Under the pieces are notes generated by a model, which was not told where the DNA came from, searched no databases, and saw nothing but the letters and a program-made list of their open reading frames with translations. 64,000 nt of DNA from Antedon mediterranea (taxonomy: Eukaryota > Echinodermata > Crinoidea > Comatulida > Antedonidae): the NCBI RefSeq assembly GCF_964355755.1, contig NC_092673.1, positions 7,695,001-7,759,000 on the forward strand. The letters are read 5' to 3'. Positions 28,421-41,817 of the stretch are shown piece after piece. Positions within the stretch are counted from its first letter, which is position 1, and every line of letters starts with the position of its first letter. A program made the position numbers and the translations under genes.

Positions 28421-30404
28421 AGCTTATTGGAATTAAATTCAATTCGCTGCTCAGCTGCAGCGCAGTACTATTAAAGCTTGTACTGAAGTACTGTAATAAG
28501 CACAGGCTGTTCTCGCGTTATCTACAGCAATTTATATATGGAAATAATCGTCTAAATATTGGCCTATCAAGAATTCGTTACAAAATTTCACTGGATACAA
28601 TTTGAAGTTGAGCCCAATCACGAAGTCAGTTAGTACAGTTTGAGTACTTAATACTAAATAGGCCTATGCCTCATGATTTTAACCATTTAATGTTATATTC
28701 TTAATTCCTTCTATAGGTAACGACAAATAGGGCCTAATGCGAATAAATGAATTATGCCTAATTAATTAACATTAATAATAGTAGAAATCCACGTTCTTTT
28801 ATATTCGTGTACTAACTAGCCTACTACATTGTCATTGAGACGTACCTATGTATAGGAATAAATAGGACAGCCTGCCCATTAATTAAGTACCGGTGGGCCT
28901 AATTGTTTCTCAAATTGTTTGTTAAAATGTGGTATCAAAACTTTTTCAACAATTCATCAGTGAAACCAGGAAATTTAAGTGTACGCGCGCGTGACAAGCC
29001 GTATAAGGTCATTATCAACTTAAACGCATTGTTATTTTTTGTTCGCTCCTCCTCTTGCCGTTTAACGAATGACAATACCGTGTACTACTCTTCTTTTTTG
29101 CTACTGCAGAGTACTAGTAGTAGCCTACAAAAAGAGATCAGCATTTCAAATGGAGAGAGAAAGGCACTATATATCAATAGATAAAAGTTTTGGTCCTCTC
29201 TCCTTCTTTTTTTTGTAATGTATTATACCATATATGGACAATTTTCTGAAATAAAAGTTGTTGAATTAAATATAAGTGGCTCTAAACCGCGTATAAAACA
29301 TGTATCAGCTACCGATACAACGTTTATGACTGACTCCTTAGTTATAAGCAAAAACTCTTAGTACAAAGTACAACCCTCCAACTTTAAAAAAAATATATAT
29401 TTTGTAATGCTAAAATACGAAGGAATGGGATTTTTTTTGTAGGTCTAGTTATTTCATCCGGTTTCTTTCTCAACATAATGTTATATTATCCGCCAGCAAG
29501 TAAATGTTTTACATAATATTTTGGCTATCAGCCATGTGAAGAAACGCACAGGCCTCCTCGATCCTAGTTTTAAAATAACGTATCCAAGAAAGAAGAAGAG
29601 GTAAAACTGCTTCACTTTAAACTCTCTTCATGATTCAACCACGTACGAACATTTTTTCATATTTTTAAAGACAAATTCATAAAGTTGATGGTGGTTATGA
29701 AACGTTTTATGAAGAACTTAACGTGTTTTGTTTACCGCGTAATACCGTGTCATCTTTACAGAAATAAACACGTAGGCGTCTCTGCATATTATGCGTTTTA
29801 TATAAGATATTATCAATGCGATAGGTCCTAATAAGAAACACAATTTTAATATAGTAGGCTTAATGCTAAAAAGACAGAGACATTTATGAGCCTAGGCATA
29901 TATATTTTCGTATGTTACTATAAAGGTGTAATATAAACACTTTCTTTAAAAATTCTACCAGTATTGTTTTAACGAAAGAATCATCACTCTCCTCCATTTC
30001 TTTGAGAACCTTGAAATACTAAGTACTATGTCTTATTATTTTGAATGAAAAGACTATCATATTGAATTGAGATACAATTTGTGTCTGTATCAGTTCAATC
30101 ATGGAGGTATATCCTCCGATGTTTCAATGATCATAATAATGAATAGGCCTAGAATAATGTAACATTACTATTGGTACCAACTTTCGTATTGACAAAAAAA
30201 CGGAACTAATTGTTCATTCTTGTAAATAATACTATGAATACGATATTATTAGATAATTTCATGACATACAATGAAAATGATACCGATATTATTGATTGGC
30301 TTAGGCCACAAATAACAAATAGTGTTCAGAGGTCCATGTAGCCCTGCTTAAACGGCCCGCATTGTTTATTATTTAACCTATAGGCCTATGTGCATTATAT
30401 TGGC

Positions 30405-30660
30405 GAACGCATTGAGTCGGATGCCTCTCATCCTCTCCACAAAGTGGTAGATTGAGGCTCCTCAGTGTGAAAATAAATCGATATGCCAAATCCTTTATTC
30501 TCTCCGGTATCATCCAGTACAACAGGAAGTCAAGAAGATAATTTTATCTTGTATTTTTTTAGATGTTTTTATATGAATGGTTTTATGCTATATTTGTTTT
30601 TATTGTGTTTTCTTTGTTATTATGACGAGCAATGAATTTCCTTTTTGAGGATCAATAAAA
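30405..30660 (+). mobile_element. Fossil 3' end of a CR1-like non-LTR retrotransposon
   Basis: Two fragments resemble the C-terminal end of CR1/jockey-group reverse transcriptase proteins: IESDASHPLH (about 30410-30440) and, in another frame, NRYAKSFILSGI (about 30477-30512), where intact elements have a D..HPLH motif and then R..N.FIP..I. Stops and a frame change show that it is dead. It is followed by an AT-rich 3' UTR and GGATCAATAAAAGTTATC, running into a TTATC microsatellite typical of such elements' tails. Only the last ~250 bp remain, as usual for 5'-truncated copies. Confidence 0.65.
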
Positions 30661-30661
30661 G

Positions 30662-30705
30662 TTATCTTATCTTGTCTTATCTTATCTTATCTTATCTTAT
30701 CTTAC
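30662..30705 (+). repeat. TTATC microsatellite (retroelement tail)
   Basis: Eight or so units of CTTAT/TTATC, with one TTGTC variant, directly at the end of the retroelement fossil. Confidence 0.9.
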
Positions 30706-32394
30706 ACAATGAACCAATATTTTATTCTATATTTTGTTAATGTTAGTCACTTATGATTCGCTCTTTCTTATTCAATTGTATAGATGTAGAGTACCTATAG
30801 CCCATGCCTATGAAGTTATGGTATTTTGTTTTTATCTTTATAAAACAATTCTATTAATTGTATTTATTTATCAAAACAAAATAAACGTGTATATATTCTT
30901 CTTGAAAAGGCGTAGGACCTACTGTACATTATGAGTTTACAATATTTCTCATTACTGTATAATACCTATAGAGGGCAGTATACATATTACAATATCAAGT
31001 ACTGTTGTTACATTTGGCATAATACTGTGATACAGTAGAATAATTACTGTACATTATATACTTTACTGAGTTATATTTACTTATTGATTATAGATGATGA
31101 TTGTATGATGAATATAAAACAGATTTTGCATCAAATTTATATGTATTAAACACAAAAAGAAATATATAACAACAATGATTTGCAACGCTTATTATACAGC
31201 ATAAATAGGCCTAAGCGATATGTGTTACGGTACGCCAAAGAAAATGCTGATCACTATATTTATGACTATTTTGAAAACTAAAAACCTGATTAGAGACAAT
31301 AATTTGATAATATTAGATACATTTTCAATAAAAATAATTGTTGTCTCTTATTAATAATCGTATAATAAATAGTAATCATAATTTAATAATACATGATTAT
31401 TATTTTTCTGTATTGATCGGACCTAAAGTATTGTGATCGTACTTAAATGATAATATTCTTAGATACAACATCGCATGTGTAATAAATATCAGATTAGCTA
31501 TGAATATGAATTAGCTAAAATTCATCTATGCTTACTGCATCTAGCAAAAAACGAAGCAAACCATAATACAATAAAGGATATACAGATTCATTAAGATTTC
31601 ACAGTTGATTTTGAATTATAATTGGTATAAAAAAGTGTATTTGTGTCAAATGTTTATGCAGACCTCACACAGAGTATCGTTTTCTTTTTGAAATAAAAAT
31701 TCGCATAAAGAAATAACTCCTGGTTCAGTAACAAATGGCCCGACGCCCATGACGTAATTATTTGTATGGATAATAAAAAAATAAAAAAAAAAATTTTTTT
31801 TTTGTTTTTTTTTTTCAAAAATAACTTTAGATAACCTCATAATTTTATTGCTATGATAATGTTATCGATTAAGAGGTATGCTAACAGTTTCGTAAGAACG
31901 TTCAATAGCCTATTTTGTTTGTAAACATAGCCAATTATTTGTATATCAATATATTTAATTAAAAATATTTATTTATTTAAATAAATACCTCAATATTACG
32001 GATATAACATTTATACATTCCTGATGTAATTTTAGAATCGAGTCACGTACAGGTATTACACAATAAATAACAAAAAATCAACAAATATTTGAAACAAGCC
32101 ATCTAATACAGCCTAGCTAGCTAGGCCTTTTAGCGCATGCCATACAGTAGGTACATTCGTGAGTAAATGCAGTACAAGAAGAATTCTTTGAAATCGGTAC
32201 AAAATCTGAGTCCAGAGAAAATATTAAATTAAATATATCCGTTAAGTCTAGGCCTATAAGATAAATTTGATGACGAAGATGGTACAAAATAAATTAATAC
32301 AATCCCAGTGCATTCAGTGTGTCAACAATTTGGAGAGATTTTGTATTGAGATGTTTTGTATATTTGAACAACTGTAGGCCTATTGTATGTATTT

Positions 32395-33400
32395 GTTGGA
32401 GAGATTTGGTATTTGGAGAGATTTTGTATTTGGAAATATTTAGTGTTTGGAGAGATTTTGTATTTGTAGAAAGATTTTATATTTGCAGAGATTTTATATT
32501 TGAAAAGATTTGGTATAGAGATTTTGTATTTGGAGAGATTTTGTATTCTTTTTGGAAGATTTAGTATTTGGGAAGATTTTGTATTTGAAGAGATTTTGTA
32601 TATGGAAAGATTTTGTATTTGGGAAGATTTGGTATTTGGGAAGATTTGGTATTTGGAGAGATTTTGTATTTGGGAAGATTTTGTATTTGGAGAGATTTGG
32701 TATTTGGAGAGATTTTGTATTTGGGAAGATTTTGTATTTGGAAAGATTTTGTATTTGGTAAGATTTTGTATTTGGGAAGATTTTTTATTTGAAAAGATTT
32801 TGTATTTGGGAAGATTTTCTATTTGAGAAGATTTTGTATTCGGGGAAGATTTTGTATTTGAAGAGATTTTGTATTTGGGAAGATTTTGTATTTGGGAAGA
32901 TTTTGTATTTGAAGAGATTTTGTACTTGGGAAGATTTTGTATTTGGAGAGATTTTGTATTTGGAAAGATTTTGTATTTGGAGAGATTTTGTATTTGGTAA
33001 GATTTTGTATTTGAAGAGATTTTGTATTTGGAAAGATTTTGTATTTGGAGAGATTTTGTATTTGGTAAGATTTTGTATTTGGGAAGATTTTGTATTTGAA
33101 AAGATTTTGTATTTGGGAAGATTTTCTATTTGAGAAGATTTTGTATTCGGGGAAGATTTTGTATTTGGGAAGATTTTGTATTTGGGAAGATTTGGTATTT
33201 GGATAGATTTTGTATTTGGAAAGATTTTCTATATGGGAAGATTTTGTATTTGGGAAGATTTTGTATTTGGAAAGATTTGGTATTTGGATAGATTTTGAAT
33301 TTGGAGAAATTTTGTATGGAGAAATTGTTTATTGGAGAGATTTTGTATTTGGAAAGATTTTGTATGGAGAAATTGTTTCGTACGGTTATGGAGATTTTTT
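32395..33400 (+). repeat. 17 bp minisatellite, about 1 kb
   Basis: Tandem array of a 17 bp unit of the type AGATTTTGTATTTGGGA, with variants at a few positions (GGA/GAA/AAA, TTTTG/TTTGG). Because 17 is not a multiple of 3 and the unit has no stop codon, all three plus frames stay open and read as repeats of W/ERFCI, EDFVFG and GKILYL. These apparent proteins are artefacts of the repeat. The right end degenerates into ATGGAGAAATTGTTT-type units at 33310-33375. Confidence 0.95.
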
Positions 33401-36034
33401 GTATCAAAGGTTTGCAGAAGAACCATTCGACTTTAGAAGAGAGGGTTGCGTTGATATTCTTCTTAGTATGCAGTATGATGGAATACGTTCTGTAAGATGG
33501 TACAGCCATTTTATTCGTTCGTTATTACAGCACCTTATATTGTAGCCTACATCAAGAAACACAATATTCACATATATGACTTCATGATTTAAATTAAATA
33601 GGCCCTATTGTGGCAATTATAAATATTTTCGATTTGGCGTTTCTTCCGGTAATTTTAATTATTGATAAATTATAACAATATCGTTAATATACAAAAAACA
33701 AAATAGATATTAGTAATATTCATTCTATTTTTATATTTTTGTATACCGGTACGTCATAAGAGGTCATTACGTTATTAATTGATATTGTATTAACGGAAGG
33801 TGGGAGTACACTATCGTTTATCTGCCGTTAACTATTACAAAATAGCAAAATAATATGATGCTTTTTTCTTGATTAAACACTGTGAACACGATGAAAATTA
33901 TCAACTAAATCATGTTTCTACTCCGAATTGATATTATCGTCAGAATGAACCGGGATCTATGAATTTAACAAATCCATTTTAAAGTTATATTAATGAAAAG
34001 TGATTAGGAGAAAAATATCCAAGAAGCCGACAATATAAAATGAGTCGTCTGCTTAATGCGCGCCGTTTCCACCTTCGATTTAATTCTAAGCACAATTCCC
34101 GCCCTTGGTTATACCTAAACTTCTATTACCTTTAAATGCTGCAAACCTATCAATGATTTATGAATTATGTTATGCGGAATAAAACGACTTAAAACAATTA
34201 TCTGACCATAATTAAATATCAGGCACTCGGATCTCTTTTCGTAGTTTATATGTAATGCCTCCGGACACTATATCACGATTTTAAGCATATACAATTTATT
34301 TCTGCATAAGAAAAAAGGGAAGAAACTGCATTTTGCCGATATATAGCGCTGTTATTTTTGAATAAAATGTTTTACTTGCATTTATTATCTCATTATTAAA
34401 TATTTATACAGTAATAATCTTTAATGAATTAAATAATTTAGAAAACAATAATTTAAATTGTTTGAAAGAATAATGATCACCAATATACTATATCGAAACA
34501 AAACATCGTTTCATTGTGGATTTACAGAGACGTTTTTCAAACAAATGTTACTAAAATGGTCAGTAGCCACGTATGATTTTTCTGAATTGTCTATTCAATT
34601 CAATTATATTTCGTCAAGTTTTACAGGTAGAATATAACTGTTTAGATATTTTATTGTGTTATTTCATAAACGTGAACTCTCGTCATATCCGTTAAAAAGT
34701 GCCGATTTTGAGATGGCGCACAAGCGATTTCTATCTAAATATTAATATTTTTTCATATTTTGAAAATTTTAAAACAAAAACTTGACAGAAGAGAAAGATG
34801 ATACTGGCTAATTATTACACGTTCTACACAAAAGAACATGTTATTAAAGAGTCATACAGTTGAGACACCCGCAATATCATACCGTTAAATATTATCGACA
34901 ATTAGACGCGCACGAGTCAAAAGCAGTATTGTGTATATACTGTTAACAGCAATTAGGCGCGCGCGTAAAAATTGTGTCTTCGTTGAATGTATTGTTATTA
35001 CTTCCATCTTCACGTACGTCTTTTTAATGCAAAAAACCCATAAATATTCTATTAAAATCTCTTATTCCCAAACATGATATCCTTGCCAGCTTTAATCACT
35101 GTTGGCTAAGAAGAACAATTTTCTTTTAATGAAATAAAAATTGTGAATCGTGTATGGAGTTTATTTTTGCCGTTTAAAGAATTAAACATTGATATAATGT
35201 GTAAGAAGTAATGGAATTTGGAATTACCCGATTATCTGATACATACAACGAAAAGAGTTACACCTTTTACTTTACTGTACCGTCGTAATATGAATGTTTG
35301 TCCATAACAATTTTATATTTGGGTTAAAGTACAGTAGTTAATTTTCATTAGGCTTTACAAAAACTCACAATTGAAATTCCGATTGATAATATAAAGTTGT
35401 AGCAAGGAAAAAAAATATGGATCTATAAATATATTTATAGCTCTGGTTGCATACTTGCATAAAATCAACCCGTGCACAGACGAGCGGATAACAGAACAGT
35501 AGGGAAAACCACGTTCTGTGTTAAAATGGACATACGAAATAACATGATTATATTTTTGTTTTCTATTCCGTCGTTACCGCTTGTCTGTAGATTTCAAAGG
35601 AATCCCGCAATGTATAATATTAAACTCATTGTTTCATTCTTATCCAACATGGATTGGGTATATGCCTATGAGTGTTATCCAGATTTGTATTTAATCTTGT
35701 AGATAAAAAAGGTACTACAACATTCCAAAAGATTAACGCAATACTATATTAATATCATAAAAGCATCATATACCACAAAAAGTGTCCACTAGTGTTAACA
35801 AATATATTCTTCTTGTTCAATAAGAGAAAATATACTTCAATCGGGACTTCAATAGTGGGGTCTCCTGCAAAGGAAGGGTGACGTGTGACGCACCAATACA
35901 CTTTTGCGTCCTCGCCTGCGTCCACGGGAAGAGGATGATGACTAAGATTTTTTTCCTTTGATATTGTTCTTTGAAACAACTTGTAAAAGAAAATATAACA
36001 ATAAACTGACTAAAGATACCTGGTCTTACAGTAT

Positions 36035-36131
36035 ATAAAGCTCTGTCTACACTATCAAACTTTAAGACATTAATGTGATGTGCCAATAGGCAAGATTTTT
36101 TTCAAACTAGTTTGATAGTGAGAGAGCTTTT
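36035..36131. mobile_element. Short inverted-repeat MITE
   Basis: The left arm TAAAGCTCTGTCTACACTAT then CAAAC pairs with the right arm GTTTGATAGTGAGAGAGCTT then TTA. The internal block AATGTGATGTGCCAATAGG is shared with the partial copy at 58.9 kb. Confidence 0.6.
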
Positions 36132-37320
36132 AGATCATAACACGTGTTCGCGTGCGTCCACACGTGGAAAATTAACAAACTATTATGAATTAAGTCTTTG
36201 ATATTGTTCTTTGAATCAATTGCACAAATGAATACGTTGTAGACCCATGTCAGTCTCATCAAAAATGAATAATAGTTAACTTCACTTAGCGTATTTGCGT
36301 CCCAGTTTTCATTTTCAATGCTTAATCATTAAGTGACAAAATTAGAGGACGGGGAATGAGTATCATCCATCATAGGAGGGCTTCGTGCATTCGAGTGAAC
36401 TTCACTGTCAAAATGAAAAAGATCACTATCGACTTGTGACTCATGTATAGTTTTATAATGCCTTTAAATCGAGTCGGATTATCTTCCCGTTTTCGTCATC
36501 GGGAATTAATGGGAACGCGTGTACTTGGTTTGTCAGTGTGGAGTAGGCATTCCCGTATTATTACAGACTGATTGTAAAGGGATAAATTAAAATAAAAGTC
36601 AAGTTTAAGGTAGCCTAATTGTTAATCTTGATCAAGACAACGCCATGATGAATTGGACGTACACCCAGGGGTGTAGGTTTAGCAATTTGAAATCATTTTA
36701 CACGACAGTAGACGTATCTATTAAAAGCCATCAAAAACATTTTAATAAAGGAACCTCATGTATCGCAGTTTAGTTTTATATATTTCATGGGCCGGATGAA
36801 ATGTAGGTTGAATAGGCCTAATTACTTTATATAATACTAGTTTTGTTGTTAACTTACATTATTGGCGTTTTATATTATTACTGTATTATTCATGATGAAC
36901 ATAATTTATGGTGAAATACTTGCCTGAGGCCTAGTAACTTTTGTAGGACCTTTTTAAATCTGGACTTCTTCTTTCAATAGCCGCAAATAGTTGCCGTCAC
37001 CAGTAAAACGTTATACTGAGGATGTTTATTATGCTGTTACATAATATAGGCTAATCCGACAAAACCGGCTACATAATAATATGCCTAATATTTCTAAACC
37101 ATGTATTGGCATAATAGGCCTAAAATTGTTAAATCGGTAAATGTATTTTGAAAGCGACGATAGATTAATACTTAAAAAATGTTTAATAACATCAATTAAC
37201 TGTTGATAATAGGCCTCAGTCAGATAAGCAACTATGTTTATAGAATTATATATTTATTTTAGTTCAGATCATGGGACTGTTGACTGTAGCTGTAGTTACA
37301 GTAATCGTCTTACTTTAGCA

Positions 37321-37400
37321 TTCCCTGACCATTTTCATCTTTGTACATTGTTTATTATGTTTTGTTGGTCAAATAAATAACTGAAATGAAATGAAATAAT
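37321..37400 (+). mobile_element. Possible retroelement 3' tail
   Basis: TTGGTCAAATAAATAACTG followed by three units of AAATG resembles the 3' end of a non-LTR element or SINE with a short tandem tail. No coding remnant was seen upstream, so this is a weak call. Confidence 0.3.
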
Positions 37401-38099
37401 ACAGATGAATATATTTACATTTTGGTTCTTGCTAAAAGAAAAAGAAAATTCTTGGAAAATTAATGATGGGCGAATAACAAAATTAGACATCCAAGATTTC
37501 CTGTTTGCTAAGCTAAATATCGACTCATAATTTAAAAGTAAGCACGTCGGCGCTGCTTATTGAAGTAATTGCAACATTCGTGGTTTGCTCACCACATCCA
37601 ATGATCAAATCGTACGGATGAACATTGAGACAAACAAGTTTTAATTCGTAACCTAGCCCTAATCAATAAGACAATTACAATACAATTAAAAGTGTTTAGT
37701 TGAGAAGTAAGAAAAATTCTTAGGATTAAATCTATTGACCTACTTGATTTATCGTTGACAAAATTAAAAAAAGTTTTGTTTATATATATGCCGACACACT
37801 AAGATTGAATAAGCCATTTTAAATAAAATGCATGTTAAAGTGTCATTCATTATTTTCATTTGGTGTAGGGAATTTGCTGTGGGTAGGAATTGGATGCCTC
37901 CACCCTGACCAGTCTATTGGAAATTCCAACTGAAATTGCGATTATCAATATTTTAACAAATATTAAATGATTAAATATTCAATTAATTGATGTAATATAA
38001 TTTTTTCTTTAAAATATTATAGTCTCCCGTTAGGCCTATATTTATAGGTAAAACAATTATAATATTCAAATTGTATTCAAATTTGATACAATTTTCAGT

Positions 38100-38720
38100 A
38101 ACTTAGGGTGGCTTATTTATGAATCGTGGGAAGAACAAGATGGCAGCTCGCATTGGTGTATCACGGAAGTGAATGTCAACAAAAGTTTTCGATGTACCAG
38201 CATTGCTTTTGAGCTTATACAACCTGAATAAAGTCATCTGCCAAAAATAGATGTTTTAAAGGTACACATTTGTAAGTGATTTATACAATCCGACGAGATG
38301 ATTGAAATAACTGTTTAGATTCGTCTAGGCCTGGATGTTGTCAATAAAATGTCCGTTCTGTGTCTATGATGTTGCGGGGAAGCGGGAGAGACCGCGGAGT
38401 TACTGATCGATTCGGGCAAAAGCTGAGTAACGTCGGGCCTAAGTCTAGCTATATGTGTTTTATGGGTAAATCTGTGTTATGCTGTTGGCGCGGCCTAGGA
38501 TAGGTTTTAATGCGTCCGAAGATTACATTTTAAGCAGTAATAATAGTTAATACATGCACTGATCTGGAAAATGTAGTAAGTTAGAGTGGTGGAAGGCTAG
38601 CTAGGCTAGCTAATAATAAGCTAGGCCTTCACATTGTTAATGTGTGTAGGCCTGCTGCTGCAGGATTTAGTTCAAAATCCAGAGAGCTGAACTGCTGATG
38701 AGAATGAAGCTGGGTGAGTA
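38100..38720 (+). promoter_or_regulatory. MAPKAP1: Putative MAPKAP1 promoter and non-coding first exon
   Basis: This CpG-richer block lies 3.1-3.8 kb upstream of the first coding exon. Near its start are AAGATGGCAGC (38137-38147), a YY1-type site, an inverted CCAAT (ATTGG, about 38152) and ACGGAAGTGA (about 38163), an ETS-type site. This combination is typical of TATA-less housekeeping promoters. Possible splice donors follow at 38262 (AAAG|GTACAC) and 38714 (GG|GTGAGT). Either could join the acceptor at 41816-41817. The first exon is therefore inferred from motifs and position, not demonstrated. Confidence 0.45.
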
Positions 38721-39039
38721 AGTGGTGACCTACACAGTCATTAGGGACTTTACGAAACATGACGGTTAAGCAAGACGACGAATATCCTGTGTTCACTAGT
38801 AGAGCATAAAATCAGGGAGGTATAAAAATAAAATCATAAAGTCAACATAGCCGTTTTATTAGTTACGGACTCTTCTTGAGAGAAGACTATGACCGGCTGC
38901 AGTATCTATTTCCCTCCCCTGTCTTGTGGCGCAGGGCCGTTATGAATCTCTTGTGATACAGCTTAGGCCTAGCTTTTCTAGCTAGGGGCCTAGCATTCAA
39001 ACACCGCTTTTAACACAGCCATTTTAACCCAGTAAAAAT

Positions 39040-39605
39040 GTTATTTCATTAAGTCATTTTCCCTACGTTTTTTAGATATGATTTAAGGTCACAAACTACA
39101 TTTCATGTAAAAATAAATACTATGGTCCTATTGAGATAAGTTCTGTCATCTTTATTAAACGGTTAAAAATGTGAAAAATAAGTCTATTCTAATAATTTTA
39201 GCGGCCCGCTATAAATCCCAACATGCAGTGCGCGTGGATTGATATTCTTGTTTTTCTTCTGTAATTCACCCACTTCAATCGATCATGAGCCCAAAATAAA
39301 TGGAAGACTCCTAACTTTTCAGCGAAATACACACACAATTAATGCAGCAACTAAACATTAGGCTAGGCCTATAGCTAGCATACGATGTTCGTATATTACT
39401 GGTGTTTACCAGCTAGACTTACAAAACTAAGCCTAACTAGGCTAGGCCTAAAGACCTCCCACAAGAGGACATTCACCGCGAGCTACTTAAGGTAGTGCAT
39501 TGTTTCTCTCTTTTTATAATAATTTACCATAAAACGTACATTTAAGACAAGGAATGACCTGGTTTAATGTCTTTAAAGTAATATATGCATTATTTCTACA
39601 AAACG
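39040..39605. repeat. Dispersed repeat, copy 1 (partner at 62.1 kb)
   Basis: Shares ordered blocks with 62090-62620: TTTAAGGTCACAAACTACAT, GTGAAAAATAAGT, CAACTTTTCAGCRA-like, TACGATGTTCGTA and CGTACATTTAAGACAAGG. The copies are strongly diverged. Family unknown, no coding seen. Confidence 0.65.
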
Positions 39606-40299
39606 TCACAAATTGTTGGGAATGGGTCTTTAAACAATTAAAAGTTCAAATATTATTTAGAGTTTTGAAAATTCCATGTTTAAGTGTAATTTGAACTGTA
39701 TATTTAAAGTTATACATTATTTCTCCGTAAATGGGAAAATAAAAACTTTATTGTCCTCAAAAAGTTAAGACGACAGAATTTCACGCTAAGCTCCGCCCAC
39801 TTTGTTAAAGCTCATGCATAAATTATTCATGAGCACCGTTCTCTGGCTTCCGTCCTGTTTTGTATAGTTAAACTGAGACTAGGTAAGACTGCTACTTTCC
39901 CAACTACTGTACAGTATCTGCCTACTGTACAAAACTATTCTAGCCAATTATTTTAGTACATTAGTAGTAAACTAAAACACATTGATTGAAATAAGTATTC
40001 CATTTTTAGGTTTGATTCAGCTATTTTGTGCCTTACATCATATTGTCTATGGTATAGTATGGTGTTTCCATGTGTTGTGTGCTTCTTCCTCTACAGTGTT
40101 GGTATTTTCTACTAATTTGCATACTGTATTAAGCAGATTGTACATTTGCATATTAAGTTCCTAAACATTGATTTTGTAAATTTGAAAAAAATTAGTTTTG
40201 TGTGAAAACAAAATAAATAAATTAAAGAAGAAAACAATTTAATATCACGTGGCTTATTTTTGACTTAAAAAATAAATACAGTAAGTAATTTTTTTTTGT

Positions 40300-40590
40300 T
40301 AAAAAAATGACATACTAAGTGTGTAGTACACTAAAAGTAACTAATTATGTTGGTTCGATGGGGTTTGCTTTTTTTTTTGTGGAAGTTTTCGGGGTTTAGC
40401 AATTATTTTAAACCAAAAAATGATATTTTGCAACACAAATTAAAACATTTTTGTTAATTGACATATCAAGTGTGTGGTACACTACACGATTCAATAACTT
40501 TTATGTTAGTTCGATGGGGTTTGCTATGTTTTTTTGGAGGTTTGCGGGGTTTAGCAATTATTTTAAAACAAAAAATGATGTTTTAGCCAA
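40300..40590 (+). repeat. 157 bp tandem repeat, two diverged copies
   Basis: TTCGATGGGGTTTGCT at 40353 and 40510, each followed by GGGGTTTAGCAATTATTTTA and preceded by AAGTGTGT.GTACACTA. Confidence 0.85.
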
Positions 40591-41817
40591 AAAATAAGGT
40601 TGGAGGTTTGTGGGAGTTTTGTTTTTTCCTAAGGAATCGTAATTGGTGTTCTAATTGGTAGTTAATTCCGTGTATTGTAACAAGTGATGTAATGATACCT
40701 AACAACACAGCCTACTGTAAGTAAGAACCTAATTTCTAAAAGAATCCTACAAAGCTACCAAGACTAAAAACTATTTTCTAAGTTGGTGAGCTATTAAAAA
40801 CAAAAAATTGAGTGTGATTTAGAAACATCTTGATAGCCACACTTCAACCAATGTGTATAATCACATTAAAAACACAAATAATTTTTAAAGAAGCTTGGTC
40901 TATTTAAGGCAACAAACATGTCACAGATGTAGGTCAGCAGAGCCCTAGTTAATTTACATAATGACCAGGAACTTAATTATATTCCTCAGTAATGTGCTAA
41001 GTACATTATTTAATCGTTAAAATATCATCTATTTGATGTGGTTGAATAAGGCTGAAAGGTGTTTGTTTTGCGAGTAATTATCCCTGTTCTGACATTGATA
41101 AATATAAGAGAACATTTGTCTGACTGTTATCTAATTCTGGAAACCATGTGACCCTGTTGAAAACACATTCAATATGTAAATTATAATGAACAAGAGTAAT
41201 TAAAAATGAATATAAATTGATTGAGTGGGTGTTGCAGCATAACAATGAGCAAGAAAACAACCTTTAATATTGTACTTTTTGTCTCTGTGTGGAGATACAA
41301 TGAAAAACATACTAGAAGGTACTATTAGTATTAAACTATTAGAGAGTTAACAAAATGATGCCAACAGTGCAGAGACTCGATTGGACTGTATCCTTACTGC
41401 AACGAAGACGTATAGTACATATTATGATGGAATGTGTTTGAGCTGTGATTATGTTGAAAATGGAATAAAAATCATCACAGCCTAGGCTATTTAGGCTTAT
41501 TTACCATCACTTTCACTGCTGGTCTCATAGTTAGTGTGAAAGGGCATTTTTCAGCGAAATAGGGTATCATTTAAAAACCACTTTTGGAAATGTTGTACTG
41601 CAGACTGTCTGTTATCTTTATATACTACTACTGTAATAGGAAATGTTTGTTTATGATTATTGTTTATAACAACTCATTTTTAATGAATGTTTGACCCATC
41701 AATAAACAATAGAATTCAATAAAAAAAAAAAAACATTTTTTATGTATTTATTTTCAGAACCATGAAATATTTATATGTACAAATATTGTATAATGCTCAT
41801 AATTGTTTTTTTTATAG

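Larger units (their letters stand above)
28421..38100. other. Intergenic region between divergent PBX and MAPKAP1
   Basis: About 9.7 kb between the two putative promoters. It holds a degenerate CR1-like retroelement tail with a TTATC microsatellite, a 1 kb minisatellite, an inverted-repeat MITE at 36.0 kb and a possible retroelement tail at 37.3 kb. The stretch 33.8-36.6 kb is largely non-repetitive and could carry regulatory sequence. No exon recognised. Confidence 0.7.
38721..41817 (+). other. MAPKAP1: Putative MAPKAP1 first intron
   Basis: Sequence between the putative first exon and the first coding exon. It contains the 39.0-39.6 kb copy of a dispersed repeat and a 157 bp tandem repeat at 40.3 kb; the remainder is AT-rich with nothing recognised. 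It is an intron only if the promoter assignment at 38.1 kb is right. Confidence 0.45.

Noticed and set aside
32319-33545. Long open frames of 65-127 codons encoding repeated ERFCIWEDFVFG-type peptides on both strands
   Set aside because: They are the translation of a 17 bp minisatellite in every frame; no start context, no domain.
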